Below, piece by piece: positions 1-10,809 of a stretch of 64,000 nucleotides of DNA. The DNA is taken from contig KV424048.1 in NCBI GenBank assembly GCA_001632435.1, positions 24,693-88,692 of the forward strand, given 5' to 3'. Every line of letters begins with the position of its first letter. Positions within the stretch are counted from its first letter, which is position 1. The position numbers were made by a program, and so were the translations under genes. The DNA comes from Calocera cornea HHB12733. Lineage: Eukaryota > Basidiomycota > Dacrymycetes > Dacrymycetales > Dacrymycetaceae. A model generated the notes under the pieces. The model searched no databases. It worked only from the letters and a program-made list of their open reading frames with translations, and was not told the origin of the DNA.

Positions 1-197
1 GGCGATGACGATGTCCATGCCGCCGTCTGCGACCCAGAGGACGTGCTTGACGAAGCTGGGGATGTCGAGGTCCTGCCCGAGCACGGTCAGGTCAGCATGA
101 TGCTCCGGGTGGGGTTGTGAGGGCGCACCTCGTTCTGGTCGAAGAATGTGACGACGGGGCAGTAGGCGCCAGCGCGCACGGGGCGGACGGTCGGCAT
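1..197 (-). CDS. DapA-type (DHDPS/NAL family) aldolase or lyase, 5' part only
   Basis: Only the first 47 codons are in the window; the gene runs off the left edge. Exon 1 is 129-197, an intron of 56 bp is 73-128 (reads GTGCGC...GGGCAG on the minus strand) and exon 2 continues to base 1. The protein begins MPTVRPVRAG and continues with AYCPVVTFFDQNE, then DLDIPSFVKHVL. This is the characteristic start of fungal members of the dihydrodipicolinate synthase / N-acetylneuraminate lyase TIM-barrel family, in which beta-strand 1 carries the 'PVxTFF' segment. These enzymes use a Schiff-base lysine to cleave or form 2-oxo acids; that lysine would lie outside the window, so activity and substrate cannot be judged. 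It is transcribed away from the cyclase gene at 1153, with about 1 kb between them, so the two could be co-regulated. Family assignment rests on a short segment. Confidence 0.7.
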
Positions 198-1152
198 CCT
201 TCTGGTGTGTGGTGTTGCAGTGGCGGGGGGAGGCTGAGGGGTGCAGGAGCGAGCAGAGTGGGGCGGGGCAAGCGAGGGTGGGTCCCGCTCGGCCTGTGCG
301 GAAGGGGGTAATATACTTTGCTGGAACGGTGGGCGGCCGGGGCCTCGCAGCAGCAGGGCGCATGGCAGGGGAAGAAGAAGCGGCCGGCTCGGCGCGCTCG
401 GGTAATTCCTGCCTGAGGCGACCCGACCTGAGGTGGTATGTGCGCGCAGGAGAGCGAGTGAGACTCGACTCGGGTTGCGGAGCAGAGCAGGGGGCAGACC
501 CGGCCGAATGTGGGTGGGCGCACTACAGTAGTACCTCCATCTGCCCCTGCGTCTTGCACTGTTTGGCCACGGCGGGCAGTGGGTCCTGCTGGCTAGTCGC
601 TCATGGGCTAAACGGGGCTGCCCACTCCTCCAGACCCGGCGAGTCTCCCGCTCCCAGCAGGAACGGCGAGGAGTGCCTCACCAGGCAGGCTCCAGCAGCG
701 CCCTCGCTCGGGGTAATGTGCCCACGTCGATTTCCTAATTGGGCGCATCTGGCCCCGCTTCGCCCGGCTGGGCGGGCCGCCATGCCGGCGCACGCGCTCC
801 GTCCAGGGAGGGGCAGAGGCCCGGCCCGGCCCGCGAGGGGCGCGCCATCCACTTGGGCGAGGAAGGGTGCCGGGCATGCCGTCGGGGGTGAGACAGCGCG
901 AGGGACGGCCGGCCCACCTTCCGGTCACGGGACCGGGGCGGGGGCGCGGCCGACAGGCGCGACATCGCCGACTCCGGCTCCGGCTGCCTGTCGCCGGGTG
1001 GACTGGGAGAGGCAGCCGACCGCCGACCGCCGACGGCCGACCTCCATCCGGCCCCAGTCCAATCAATATACACCTCCCCTCCTCTCCCCGCCGTCGGGCC
1101 CGCTCCCACCGCTCACCTCCTCACCCCACCACCCAAAGCCACAGCCAGCCCG
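198..1152. other. GC-rich divergent intergenic region
   Basis: This spacer lies between the DapA-type gene (minus) and the first cyclase gene (plus). It is strongly GC-rich, so long open frames occur on both strands by chance. A CCAAT motif at 1059-1063 is followed by an AT-rich ATATAC stretch, about 90 bp before the cyclase start, and could be its core promoter. Short CCGACCG-like tandem repeats lie just upstream (about 1010-1045). I see no gene. Confidence 0.5.
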
Positions 1153-2321
1153 ATGCCGCTCCCCGCCTCCCTCCCCTCGTTCGACGACATCCCGCCCGTG
1201 CCCGGCATGCCCGAGGGCACCGCCTGGTCCGTCTGGGGCGCCGGGGACCAGCTGGGCGCGCTGAACCTGCTCACCCCCGCCAACACGCGCCTCGCCGTGC
1301 GCGAAGTGCAGAGCGGCACGCGCGTCCAGCTCGACTGGAGCATGGACAAGCCCCGCTGGCCCTCCTTCGGCCGCATGCAGTTCGCGCACAGGGTCCTGTT
1401 CAAGCCCCAGAGCGCCCAGGACGAGGTGCACTATAACACCCAGAGCTCGACCCAGTGGGACGGCTTCAAGCATGTCGCCCATGCCGACCCCGGCGAGGAG
1501 AGGGGCAGGGTGTTCTACCAGGGTTTGCCGATGGACGACGTGCGCGAGGAGAAGGACACGCTGAGGAACGGCATACATCGTACGTCCCTGCCCTTCCCTT
1601 TCCCCTTCCCTTCCCCTTCCCTTCCCCTTCCCCTGGCTTGCCCGCCCCGCCCCGCCGCCCGCTGACCCCTCCCAGACTGGGTAGAAGCCGGCGGCATCGC
1701 CGGCCGGGGGATCCTGCTCGACTGGTACCGCTGGCACGCGCTCACGCGCCCCGGCGTGCCCCACCCCTCGCCCGTCACGTCGCACGGGATCCCCGTCTCG
1801 GAGCTGGACGCGGTCGCCGCGTTCCAGGGCACGCCGCTGCGGCGCGGGGACATCCTGCTCGTCCGCTCCGGCTTCACAAAATGGTACAATGACGCGAGCG
1901 ACGAGGAGCGCAAGCGCGGCGTCGCGGAGAACGGGTTCCAGTTCATCGGCCTCGCCCCGGGGAGGGAGACGAAGAGGTGGATCTGGGACAACCATTTCGC
2001 CGCCGTGGCGGGCGATACAGTCGCTTTTGAACGTGCGCCCCCTGCCCTCCCTTGCATTCCCGTGCTGTGCCGCTGCTGCTCGCGCAGCGCGCATCGGCGC
2101 TCACCCGCCCCCGCGCAGGATTCCCCATAACGGACCGCACGCAGTGCCTGCACAACTGGCTCCTCCCCCTCGCGGGCATCACCATCGGCGAGCTGTTCAA
2201 CCTCGAGGAGCTGGCCCGCGTGTGCGAGCACGAGCACAAGTGGAGCTTCTTCTTCACCAGCGCACCGCTCAATGTGCCCGGCGGCGTCGCGAGCAGCCCG
2301 AACGCCATCGCCATTCTGTGA
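1153..2321 (+). CDS. Cyclase-family (PF04199, kynurenine formamidase/isatin hydrolase-like) protein, copy A
   Basis: Three exons (1153-1579, 1676-2032, 2119-2321) join in frame to 328 aa, the usual size for fungal members of the putative cyclase family. Related bacterial enzymes (kynurenine formamidase, isatin hydrolase) hydrolyse cyclic or N-formyl amides with a metal bound by an HxGTHxDxPxH motif. Here the equivalent segment is near residue 100 (SSTQWDGFKHVAH): the Asp and last His remain, but the second His is Gln, so metal binding must differ from the bacterial enzymes. Other hallmarks are DWYRW after the WVEAGGIAGRG segment, GDILLVRSGF, and NVPGGVASSPNAIAIL at the C-terminus. Intron 1 is 96 bp, longer than its neighbours because of a C/T tract. 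A partial tandem copy follows at 2812 and a full paralogue lies at 8465-9604, beside transporters, suggesting a small catabolic or detoxification cluster. Substrate unknown. Confidence 0.88.
1591..1634 (+). repeat. Polypyrimidine microsatellite in intron 1 of cyclase A
   Basis: About 44 bp built almost only of CCCTT and CCCCTT units inside the first intron. It accounts for this intron being 96 bp, while the matching intron of the paralogue at 9091-9140 is 50 bp. Confidence 0.85.
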
Positions 2322-2367
2322 GGCCGGGGGCGCGGAACGCAGTCCGCCGCTCGGCGTTCAGGGGATC

Positions 2368-2387
2368 GGATGGGATGGGATGGGATG
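2368..2387 (+). repeat. GGATG microsatellite, four units
   Basis: Four perfect GGATG units in the 3' flank of cyclase A, followed by a G run. Confidence 0.85.
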
Positions 2388-2811
2388 GGGGAAAGAGCGG
2401 CGTGGGAAGTGCCCCGCCCGGGCTTGGGCCACCCGTGCCCGGCCCGCTACATGACTTGCCCAGAGCGACTCTGCTCTGAGGAATGTGCGGCCCCACTAGT
2501 ACTTCCCCCGCGGCGCGCGCCTGCCTGCGTATGTACCTGCTGTGTATTCCCCCGAAGATTGAAATGGACAGTACCAATGAATGACTGCCGTTCTCCGCTT
2601 GTGCGTGCGGTCCTTCGAGTGGCCGGCTCTGAACCTCTTGCCTAGCAGCCATGGAGAACCGCGGGCTCGGCCGTGCGGAGCCTCGGGGATACTTCGGGCT
2701 CCTTAGGACTCGGTAGGTTGAGCAGACACCAAAGTCTTAGGGCGGAAGCCTCAGGATAACAAGTGCGATGCCACTTGGACTTGAGTTTCGTATGGCTTAC
2801 CATCCCGCCAG

Positions 2812-3425
2812 ACTGGGTCGAAGCCGGTGGCATCGCCGGCCGTGGCGTCCTTCTCGACTGGTACCGCTGGCACTCCCTCACCAAGCCCGGCATCCCGCAT
2901 CCCTCCCCCGTCACCACATTCGGCATCCCACCCTCCGAACTTGACTCGGTCGCCGCCTTCCAGAACACCGAAATCAAGCAAGGGGACATCCTGATCGTCC
3001 GCTCGGGGTTCGCAAAGTGGTATAATGAGTCGAGCGATGAGGAGCGGAGGAGGGGGGTGGCGGGAAATGGGTTGCAGTTTATTTGCGTGAAGCCAGGGAG
3101 GGAGACAAAGAGGTGGATATGGGATAAGCACGTCGCGGCTGTGGCCGGGGATACTCTGGGCTTCGAACGTGAGCACTTCTTCTGATGCCCCTGCTTCTTG
3201 GGCACGCACTGACGCCCCGCAGAATTCCCTATAACAGATCACTCCGAATGCCTTCACTACTGGCTCATTCCCCTCGCCGGGATCCCCATCGGGGAACTGT
3301 TCAACCTCGAGGAGCTGGCGGCCGCCTGCGAGCAGCAGAATAAGTGGAGCTTCTTCTTCACGAGCGCGCCTCTGAACGTCCCGGGAGGGGTAGCGAGTAG
3401 CCCGAATGCGATCCTTATTCTATGA
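2812..3425 (+). pseudogene. Cyclase copy B: tandem duplicate of exons 2-3 only
   Basis: This segment repeats the last two exons of cyclase A: 2812-3168 (357 nt, the same length as exon 2 of copy A) and 3223-3425 (203 nt, the same length as exon 3), separated by a 54-bp intron. The reading frame is open and well conserved (DWVEAGGIAGRG, GDILIVRSGF, NVPGGVASSPNAILIL). No equivalent of the first exon, about 142 codons with the metal-binding motif, is found in the 490 bp between the copies. On its own it cannot make a complete enzyme. The 3' flank is duplicated too: CTGTGTATT and TTCTCCGCT-GTGCGTGCG blocks follow both copies, so this was a segmental duplication whose upstream part was lost or never included. 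The acceptor before 2812 has the same phase as exon 2 of copy A, so use as an alternative 3' end of copy A is conceivable. Confidence 0.8.
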
Positions 3426-4966
3426 GACTGTTTCTGGGGAGGTGGGAGTAGGAGAAGCGGGGTTGGCGGTGCAGCGAGGCTGGAAGTCTGCTCGACTCCG
3501 CGCTCCCTGGATCGCGAAGGAAGGGTGTGGGGGCTCCCCACGGGGTGTGCCTGCCTGCTGTGTATTTCGCGAGACATAAAATCGAGGACTGTACAGAATG
3601 TAGCCTTTCTCCGCTCGTGCGTGCGCAGCTCACTCGCATGCCCCGCGGCAGACCGCGTTTCAGGTGCTCGTCAATCGTCAGCCGTCGCTCAGCCGGGGAC
3701 TGATCAGGGGAGCGTGGGGAACCCACGCGCAGCCGGCTTGTTGAGAGTCGGATGGGATGAGCGGCCCGCAATGTTGCGAGAGCAGTGCTGGAATGCGGGG
3801 ATGCCACGGTGCTCCGCATCTGTTCGGGCACGGCGAGCACAACGGCGAGCAAGAGCAACAAGTGGGAAGGGAAACCATCGCCCGCCTGTGGCAGGCATCC
3901 GCAAAGTCGTGCATGAGGCCTGGCGGGGCCCGGCCCTCCCCACCGTCGCTCGAGGGCAGAGCATAAACAGCCCCATTTGGAAATCACAACTCGCATTGTC
4001 AGCGGGCCCACAGAGCCCGGCCTAGACAATCGAGAGGGCAGGGGGGATGACACGAAACGCCTGACTTTCCACTGGATCGAATGAACGGGCTCGGCGGGGC
4101 GAGCCCCGAGGGCGTGTACACATTAATGTATATGTCTCGCCCAACGAGGGTGCGGAGCTTGGAATTTGCCTGGTCGGGGAACTGCCTCGACCTGGATTGC
4201 CGGTTACACTCAAGAGCTGCTGCTCAAACTGCGTATTCCGGCAACGTACTCGAGCGTCCCCTTCATCGCGTCTGATCCTTCCAGGTCCTTGATAAAGCCG
4301 CTGCATCGTGAATCGGGCGCTTATATTAGCCACAGAACGTCCCTTCTGCGGGCTACGTAATGACGCGGGAGCAAACTAGGCTTCCCGGATCAATACAAAT
4401 TGGCTTGCCGGCGAGAGGCTATCCGCGCTGCCGCTTTAGATGCCGGGCTGAGACCAGTGCCCTCATACAGTACATACCACACCGTCACCGTACGAGATCG
4501 TGCATGTAATCCGACTGCCGCTCGTAAGAATAGCTGACTGACTGTTCTCTCGTACGGCGCTCGCTGAACATCGCACATGGCGCTCCCCACCCCCGGAGTG
4601 TTGCCAGACAGAAGTTTTACTCCGATCGCGGCCTGCCCGGACCGCCTACTCGCCCATTGCACCCACAATGCTCCAAAGGTAATGTGATTTCCCCGCCGCC
4701 TGCCCAGTGCGGGGGGCCGTGCGGTCCGCTAACCTGCGGGGTCGGCACATTGTCGAAGCGTGGAATGTGCGGAGTACGTGGGGATCATGGAATTCCGGAT
4801 CCACTGACGGACTCGGCGACCCCGCGGAGGGCATACTCCGGCCTCTTCAAGCCGCTTTGGGAAACACTTAAAAGCGTGGACGTGGAGTTCTTGGTTCTCT
4901 TCCCCCACTCGGCCTTGCGTTCTTGTCACCACCGCGCAAACCTTTCTTGAGAGCTGAGCTTCCACT
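3426..4966. other. Intergenic, no gene recognised
   Basis: 1.5 kb between the cyclase duplicate and the first MFS gene. The first 200 bp are homologous to the 3' flank of cyclase A. The remainder has only short, compositionally random open frames on either strand. The last 50 bp before the MFS start are moderately pyrimidine-rich. No tRNA box pair or repeat was recognised. Confidence 0.5.
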
Positions 4967-6717
4967 ATGGCCGACGAAGAGAAGACTGTCACCCAGGACC
5001 AATACCGGGAAAACACCGCACCTGAAGGGCAGAAGCCAGTCCTTGGTCCCCAAGAGCCCATCATCATCGATGAGGCCGCCGAGGCCAAAATAGTCCGCAA
5101 GTTCGACATCGTCATCCTCCCCTTGCTCATGCTTGTCTACCTTCTTGGCTACCTCGACCGGACAAACTTGGGCAACGCTCGCCTCATGGGTCTTACCACA
5201 GATATTCTGGGTGGCGATGCTTCTGGGCAGCTTTATGCCTGGGTCAACAGTGCCTTCTATTTGTAAGCCAGTTCCATCTCTTGTATTGCCGTTCCCATCG
5301 CTTATACTTTCCCGCAGCGCCTACATCTTCTTCCAATTCCCTGGAACAATTCTCGGGAAGAAGTTCCCTCAGAATTGGTGGCTTGGCCTCGCTGCAACTG
5401 GCTGGGGTTTCTGTTGTGCAATCCAGGCTACTGCCTTCAATTTTGGCGGCATCTTTGTCTGTCGCTTCGGTGTCGGTGTTTTCGAATCCATGTTCTCTCC
5501 CAACATGTCGCTTTACTTCAGTCAGTGTCTATTGAACAGCAGAGCCCTGTCCCAAAGCTAATTTGTTTTCAGCTTTCTTCTACACCCGTCACGAAATTGG
5601 TAAGCGCATTGGCACATGGTTCGCCTGCGCCTCCGTCGCCGGTGCTTTTGGTGGTCTTATCGCCTTTGGCGTGCAGCACATCCACGCCACTACCGGCATC
5701 GCCAATTGGCGCCTACTGTTCCTGATCGAGGGTCTGCCGGCCGTCCTTGCCGGTCTTGCATGCATCTACATCCTCCCCGACCGGCCGGAGACAACCAAGT
5801 ACCTCACGGAGGAGGAGCGCGCATTGGCCATCGTCCGCATGAACCGCGGTGGGAGCAAGGAGACCGCCGGTACAATCAACACCAGTCATCTTTGGATGGC
5901 GGCACGTGATTGGAAGATCTACTTGTACGGAGTGATCTACTTTGGTGTCAACGTTGCCCTCTCCGCACTTGGAGCTTTCCTGCCCACCATCATCTCCGAC
6001 CTCGGGTACACCGCCGCCAGGGCACAGCTGTTCACCGTCCCGCCGTACGTGGTTGGCGCTGCGGTGCTCATCATTACCAACTTCATTGGCGACCACCTCC
6101 AGACCCGTGGTATTCCAATGATCCTCTCCTCCCTCGCTGGTGGAACTGGATACCTGTACGTTCTCCGCACCTAGTCCTCTGACCCGCATACTAAGTTCAC
6201 ATAGCCTCCTTATACTTGTGCAAGAGAATATCCGTGTACGCTACTTTGCCACCTTCCTCATCACCGCCTCGACCTACACCACAATCGGGATCTCTATTAG
6301 CTGGTTTCCGTATAACATGGGTTCAGTGCGTCTCATTCCCCCCTTGTTTTTCCGTTCTAGAAGCTGACAGGAAGCAGGAGAGCAAGCGTGCAGCCGGCAT
6401 CCCGATCTTCCAGGCAATCGGGCAGTGTGGGTCCATCCTCGGCTCCAACTTGTACCCGAACGCGGACGCGCCGAAGTATATCAAGGGCTTTGGCGTGTCC
6501 TGCGCGTTCAACTACCTTGTTTCGTTCATCGCATTGGGGCTGACGCTCTATTTCCGGTATGAAAACGCGAGGAGGGACAGGGAGTATGGGAAGATTGACA
6601 GAAACGCTGCGGTGGATACGAGCAAGGAGGCGGATCACGTGAGTACCATCATTTAATCTCTGTGCCTTCTATGACTGACCATGTGTTTAGACGCCTGGAT
6701 TCCGCTACACGGTTTGA
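4967..6717 (+). CDS. MFS transporter, anion:cation symporter (Dal5/allantoate-type) family, copy 1
   Basis: Six exons (4967-5262, 5318-5520, 5573-6155, 6205-6325, 6378-6638, 6691-6717) give 496 aa, typical of the fungal ACS family that imports organic anions such as allantoate, nicotinate, pantothenate or similar acids across the plasma membrane. Family marks are the first helix ending LLGYLDRTNLGNARL, the loop with FLIEGLPAVL, ILPDRPETTKYLTEEE, the GVIYFGVNVALSALGAFLPT segment and NMGSESKRAAGIPIFQ before helix 10. The N-terminus is a 45-residue acidic cytosolic tail. All introns are 49-55 bp. The close paralogue at 10810 shares most splice positions but has seven more introns. It lies between cyclase and SnoaL-like genes and may import the substrate of that group; the substrate cannot be read from the sequence. 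Confidence 0.9.
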
Positions 6718-6822
6718 AACGCCCTTGGGGACTGTCATTGCTGTCCGGACCGGCCCATTCGGCAGCAGTTGTACACTATGTCATAGACTCCCGTAAAGAA
6801 TACGATACAAGATTCACAGACG
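6718..6822. other. 3' flank of MFS copy 1
   Basis: About 105 bp between the MFS stop codon and the left end of the transposon-like element. It holds the probable 3' untranslated region and no other signal. Confidence 0.4.
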
Positions 6823-7305
6823 TAGGGATGCATTCGGTTCGGTTCGATTCGGTCTGGAACCGGTTCTACATTTCAAGAATACAGTAGGCGGCCTTGGTCT
6901 GGTCTTGGTCTTGGTCTGGTCCTCAACCGCGACCCAAAGACTGGGTGGGGAGATGCCGCAAATCCGCCTTGAAACGGGCAGACGAGGGTCGTCACCGTCA
7001 CGTACCCGCCCCGAAGTAGCTTGCAAGCATCTGCCCACCTACAGTGGGCTTAACCTATATGGAGAGAAATGAATTGTTCCAGTGGCTTCTAAATGAGAAA
7101 GAAATAGTGAAATGCTTCGCAATCTTCCCCTCCGTGAATACATATGGCCACGTAACTCTCAAACCGGCAGTTCAAACGGGTTCGGTCCAGTCAGCACTTT
7201 CTGAAAGCGCCCGTGTTGGTTCAGTTTCGGTCTTGGGGACCTAACCGAAACCGAACCGGAGAACCGCGGTCTACGCGGTTCCGTTCGGAACAGTGTGCAT
7301 CCCTA
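6823..7305. mobile_element. Non-autonomous hAT-like/MITE element, copy 1
   Basis: A 483-bp element with no coding capacity. Its ends are inverted: the left starts TAGGGATGCATTCGGTTCGG and the reverse complement of the right starts TAGGGATGCACACTG, so at least 10 bp match perfectly, and both subterminal zones are rich in CGGTTCGG/GAACCG motifs. Such ends are typical of small hAT-type elements. The flanks contain ACAGACG immediately on the left and again 3 bp beyond the right end, a possible imperfect target duplication. Inside is a short GGTCTT tandem stretch (about 6892-6920). The right half is clearly repeated at about 16830-17043. Confidence 0.65.
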
Positions 7306-7458
7306 CTGACAGACGACAAGAACATAAACGTGTGACATTATTCTTCTCGCTTGGATGGGAACATTCGGTCATTGCCTAGTCGATACAGTTGAAGAGACGC
7401 CATGACTCTCACGCAAACTCGGCATCCTTCGGCTTGACCCATCCAAGCTGAGATACAG

Positions 7459-8363
7459 TCAGATCCATGCCGCTTCCAGGCTGTCTAATAGATGACGCAC
7501 CTTAGACCACATCTGCATCTTATCCCAGTCCTTGTACCAATGCGCAATCTTATGGTCATCTGTCATGAAGAAGCTCCCCTGCGCCGTCCAGTCCGCATGC
7601 TGCCCCGTCGGGTCGATCCCGTTATGCGGCTCGCCCGTGTGCGTTCCCTCGGCGGAGTAGCGCAGGGAGACGTAGTTCTCCTTGGCGAGGACGACGTCGA
7701 ATTGCTTTATGTGCAGGTCGGGGAGCGAGTGGAGCACCTCTGGCCGTGCGCACATGTCAGCTCTTGAATAGCGAGAGAGGGAGGACAACGCGTACTGCTG
7801 TGACTCTCTGCGTACCCGTCGACGGTCTTGACACCAGGGAACGTGCTGGGCGCCGCAAAGCTCGTCTTAGCCGCGCAGAACTGCTTGACCGACTCGGCCC
7901 CCGTGTTCTTCTCGCTGCTGTACGCGACTTCCTGCCCGATATCAGCGTGTCAGTGCTGCATATATGCGCATGGGAAAGAGGGGCGGACCATATACGCGAG
8001 CACGGTCGTGATGTTTGCCTTCTCTGTCGGGGTAAGGGTGTGCGGGATGGCGTTGATGGGGAGTGCGACGCCGAACTCGGCTTTGACTTGTTCTGCTGTC
8101 ATGGACGGCATGCTGGATAATATACGTTGATCCTTGAGGAAGTTGATGTATGCGTAGGAATCGGTGTTGGACGCGGGCTGGACATCATTGCAGGCGCAAT
8201 ATTTATAGAGGCGAGTGAGACGAGTGCAAAGAAGCGCCGGCGACGTCATCCACGCATGATCACGTGGCACACCACGTACACCTTGGCCCACCGCCCGGTT
8301 ACTCAAGTTCGCCCAATCCCTGTACGACTGCGGCGCTGCATAATTCACAGCAAAGAATTCCAT
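7459..8363 (-). CDS. SnoaL/NTF2-like fold protein
   Basis: Four exons on the minus strand: 8280-8363, 7989-8177, 7816-7931 and a last exon ending at 7459, giving about 223 aa. The C-terminal exon has the pattern of SnoaL-like (NTF2 superfamily) proteins: HSLPDLHIKQFDVVLAKEN, a VSLRYSAEGTHTGEPH strand pair, and FFMTDDHKIAHWYKDWDKM, the last beta-strands of the cone-shaped pocket. Members act as polyketide cyclases, epoxide hydrolases or unknown small-molecule binders in the cytosol. The last intron is uncertain: the good donor at 7815 (GTACGC) leaves phase 2, while the best acceptor (CTGAC branch site, then CCAG just before the GAGGTGCTC codons) needs phase 1. Either an alternative site is used or the gene is slightly damaged. 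It sits between an MFS gene and the third cyclase, both possibly in the same pathway. Confidence 0.7.
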
Positions 8364-8464
8364 TTTGACCTAATCGCCCTGTTCCATACAAGGCGCTACT
8401 GGAACCCTACAAGAGCGCCGCCTCTGCGCCCGACGAGCGCCTGATCGACATCAGGCGTGCCCGC

Positions 8465-9604
8465 TCAGAAGATCGCAATAGCATTGGGTGTGCTGGCGAC
8501 GCCGCCGGGGACGTTGATAGGCGCGCTGGTGAAGAAGAAGCTCCACCTTCCCTCCTTCTCGCACACCTTTGCGAGCTCCTCCGTGTTGAACAGCTCTCCG
8601 ATGGGGATGCCCGCGAGGGGGATCAGCCACTGGTGCAGCGAGTTGTGGTCGCGCGCGACGGGGCAGGCTGCGCGCGCGCTCGGTCAGCACCAGCATATTG
8701 TGCCAGGACTCAGGAGGAAGGGGATGGACGCACTCTCAAACCCGACGGCGTCCCCCGCTACAGCCGCGAAATGGTTGTTCCATATCCACTCCTTGGTCTC
8801 TTGCCCGGGCGCCACGCCAATAAACTTGAACTCGTTCTCGGCCACGAAGAACTTGCGGTCCTCGTCCTTCGCCTCGTTGTACCACAGCAGGAAGCCCGAG
8901 CGGACGATCAGGATGTCCCCTTGCTTGATCTCCGTGCCCTGGTACTTGGCCGTCTCGGCGAGCTCGGACGCGGGGATGCCGTAGGACTGGCAGGGGTTTG
9001 GGAGTGGCTGCCCCGGGTGCGCGTGCACCCACCAGCGCGCCCAGTCGAGCAGGATGCCCCGCCCGGCGATGCCGCCGGCTTCAACCCAGTCTGCGGGGGT
9101 TGAGTGGAAGTGTAGGTTAAGAGAGGCAGGGAAGGCGCACAGTGGATCCCGTTCCGCGTCGGCTCCTTGCCCTCCTTGTACGGGCCCATCTCCATGCCCT
9201 GGTAGAACCTGCTCGCGCATCAGCCGGCGCCCTCTCGCCGAGTCAAGTCGAAGCACGCACTTGAGCGTCGGCGGGTGGGCGATATGCCTGAACCCGTCCC
9301 ACTGGGACGAGCACTGGGTGTTGTAGTGTACGATATCCTGCGTGCTCCAGGGCTTGAAGGTGATCTGGTGCGCAAACTGCTGGCGGCCAAAGCTCGGCCA
9401 CTTTGGCACGTCCATGGGCAGGTCGAGCTGCACCCGGCGCCCGCTCTTGATCTCCTTCGCGGCCGAGACGGTGTTCTCGGGGGTGAGCATGTTGAGCGCG
9501 CCGAGGACGTCGCCCTCGCCCCACAGGTTCCAGGCCGTGCCGGCGGGCATGCCCTCGACGGGGGGGATGTCCTTCCACTCGGGCAGCTTGGCGGGCATCG
9601 GCAT
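8465..9604 (-). CDS. Cyclase-family (PF04199-like) protein, copy C
   Basis: Four exons (9261-9604, 9141-9208, 8734-9090, 8465-8667) encode 323 aa. The last two exons are 357 and 203 nt, exactly the sizes of exons 2 and 3 of copy A, and all shared splice phases agree; copy C has one extra intron (9209-9260) inside what is exon 1 of copy A. Copy A segments recur with changes: PEWKDIPPVEGMPAGTAWNL near the start, CSSQWDGFRHIAH in the motif region, GDILIVRSGFLLWYNEA, and NVPGGVASTPNAIAIF at the end. As in copy A the bacterial metal-binding HxGTH is not kept, while WDG and the following His are. Divergence from copy A is clearly greater than that between A and B, so this is an older duplicate. It is transcribed divergently from the MFS gene at 10810, sharing a 1.2-kb intergenic region. 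Confidence 0.88.
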
Positions 9605-10809
9605 CCTGGCGTATGCGTGCAGGTGTGGGTGTTGGGGTGGCTAGCGAACGCAGGAAGGCGCGAGAACGTGACGGTATAATGACAGGCTGAACCCTTATAT
9701 CGCGTCTCTGCCACTGGCTGCAGCATCCCGACCGTCGGCCCGCCGATCGCAGGTCGATCACTTGCCCAACATTCGCTGTCAGCAGCGTCCGAAACAGGCA
9801 ACCCTGCCAGCTGACAATAGGATTCTGGAGGGGCAGTCGAGAGGGGGAGCGGAGACGGGGAGACGGGGCTGGGCGGGCCGCCCTCCACTGTGCGGCGAGT
9901 GGTCGAGGGTGCTGGAAGGGTGCGAGCGAAGGCCCTCCACAGACAGGTGCGGCCGAGATGGCAATCACATTCCCCGCTCGATACGGCGCACCCTGCCCCC
10001 GGGGTCCCTCTCTGCACGGGGCCAATCAGACCCCGCGGGGCCCCGGTAGGCCCTGCACTGCTTCTCTCCCTCCGCCGCCGCGGTCGTCCCCGGCCCGCCC
10101 TCGACACCCCCGCCCTGACCGCCCACCGCCCGCCCTCCATCGCCCAGCACGCAATCGCCCCACTGCCCACTAAGGGTCGACAATGAACGCCACAGCCGGC
10201 CCAGGTCACGCTGGACACTCGACACATCACATCCTCCGCCCGGAACCTTCCAAACCTTGTTTGTTTGCAACCCAAAGGGAAGCGGGTCCGGTTGCAAACT
10301 CGACTGAATGGGCAAACCTTATGTGGAGCAAGAAGCAGCAACACCCATCACTTCGCATCACAGCACGCCCTGCGCCTGTGCCGTCAATCGATCTCATTCC
10401 CAATGGTACAGTGCGGGGTCCCACCCGCATTAGCAACCCCATCACCACACCTTGATCGATGCCCGATCCCATAACCAACCCAGCTTCTTGCGACCCGTTG
10501 ACAGGCCACCCCTCGACATGTCCACACACCTCCCAGCCGCTAGGGCTCCTGCAGGCGCAGGTGCAGCCGGTCCGCACCTTTGGCTTCCCGCTCGCGTGTC
10601 TCATCCGGCCCTCGCGCGCGCCGCCGACGGCCCTGCGAATTCAACCCCGCCCCAGGCGTCTTAAGCACCTTCTGCCTTCTGCCTTCCGCCTTCTTTTCCC
10701 TCCCCCGCTCGAGCATCCCCCCGCATCCTGCGTCCTTCCCCGCAAAAACACAGCTTGCTTCCCTTCTCCGGCCACCCCGCCGAACAGTTGAGAACCTCCC
10801 TCCGCGAGA
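9605..10809. other. Divergent promoter region between cyclase C and MFS copy 2
   Basis: This 1.2-kb spacer separates two divergent genes. A minus-strand ATATAAG lies 90 bp before the cyclase C start. On the MFS side, 10660-10720 is a C/T-rich stretch (repeated CTTCTGC/CTTCCGC), as is usual before strong fungal starts. A common regulatory region for enzyme and transporter is plausible, but I recognise no specific operator. No gene seen. Confidence 0.55.
9694..9700 (-). promoter_or_regulatory. TATA-like box of cyclase C
   Basis: ATATAAG on the minus strand, 90 bp upstream of the start codon at 9604, a typical distance for this genome (compare the other TATA boxes listed). Confidence 0.5.

Noticed and set aside
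209..1264. 351-codon plus-strand open frame before the first cyclase
   Set aside because: Composition is that of random GC-rich sequence, no domain is seen, and it overlaps the spliced cyclase start in another frame.
1063..2094. 343-codon minus-strand open frame
   Set aside because: It is the complement of the cyclase exons and its introns; high GC codon bias opens the opposite strand.
6841..6850. GGTTCGATTC resembling a tRNA B box
   Set aside because: Lies in the repeated CGGTTCGG zone of the transposon-like element; no A box or cloverleaf can be drawn.
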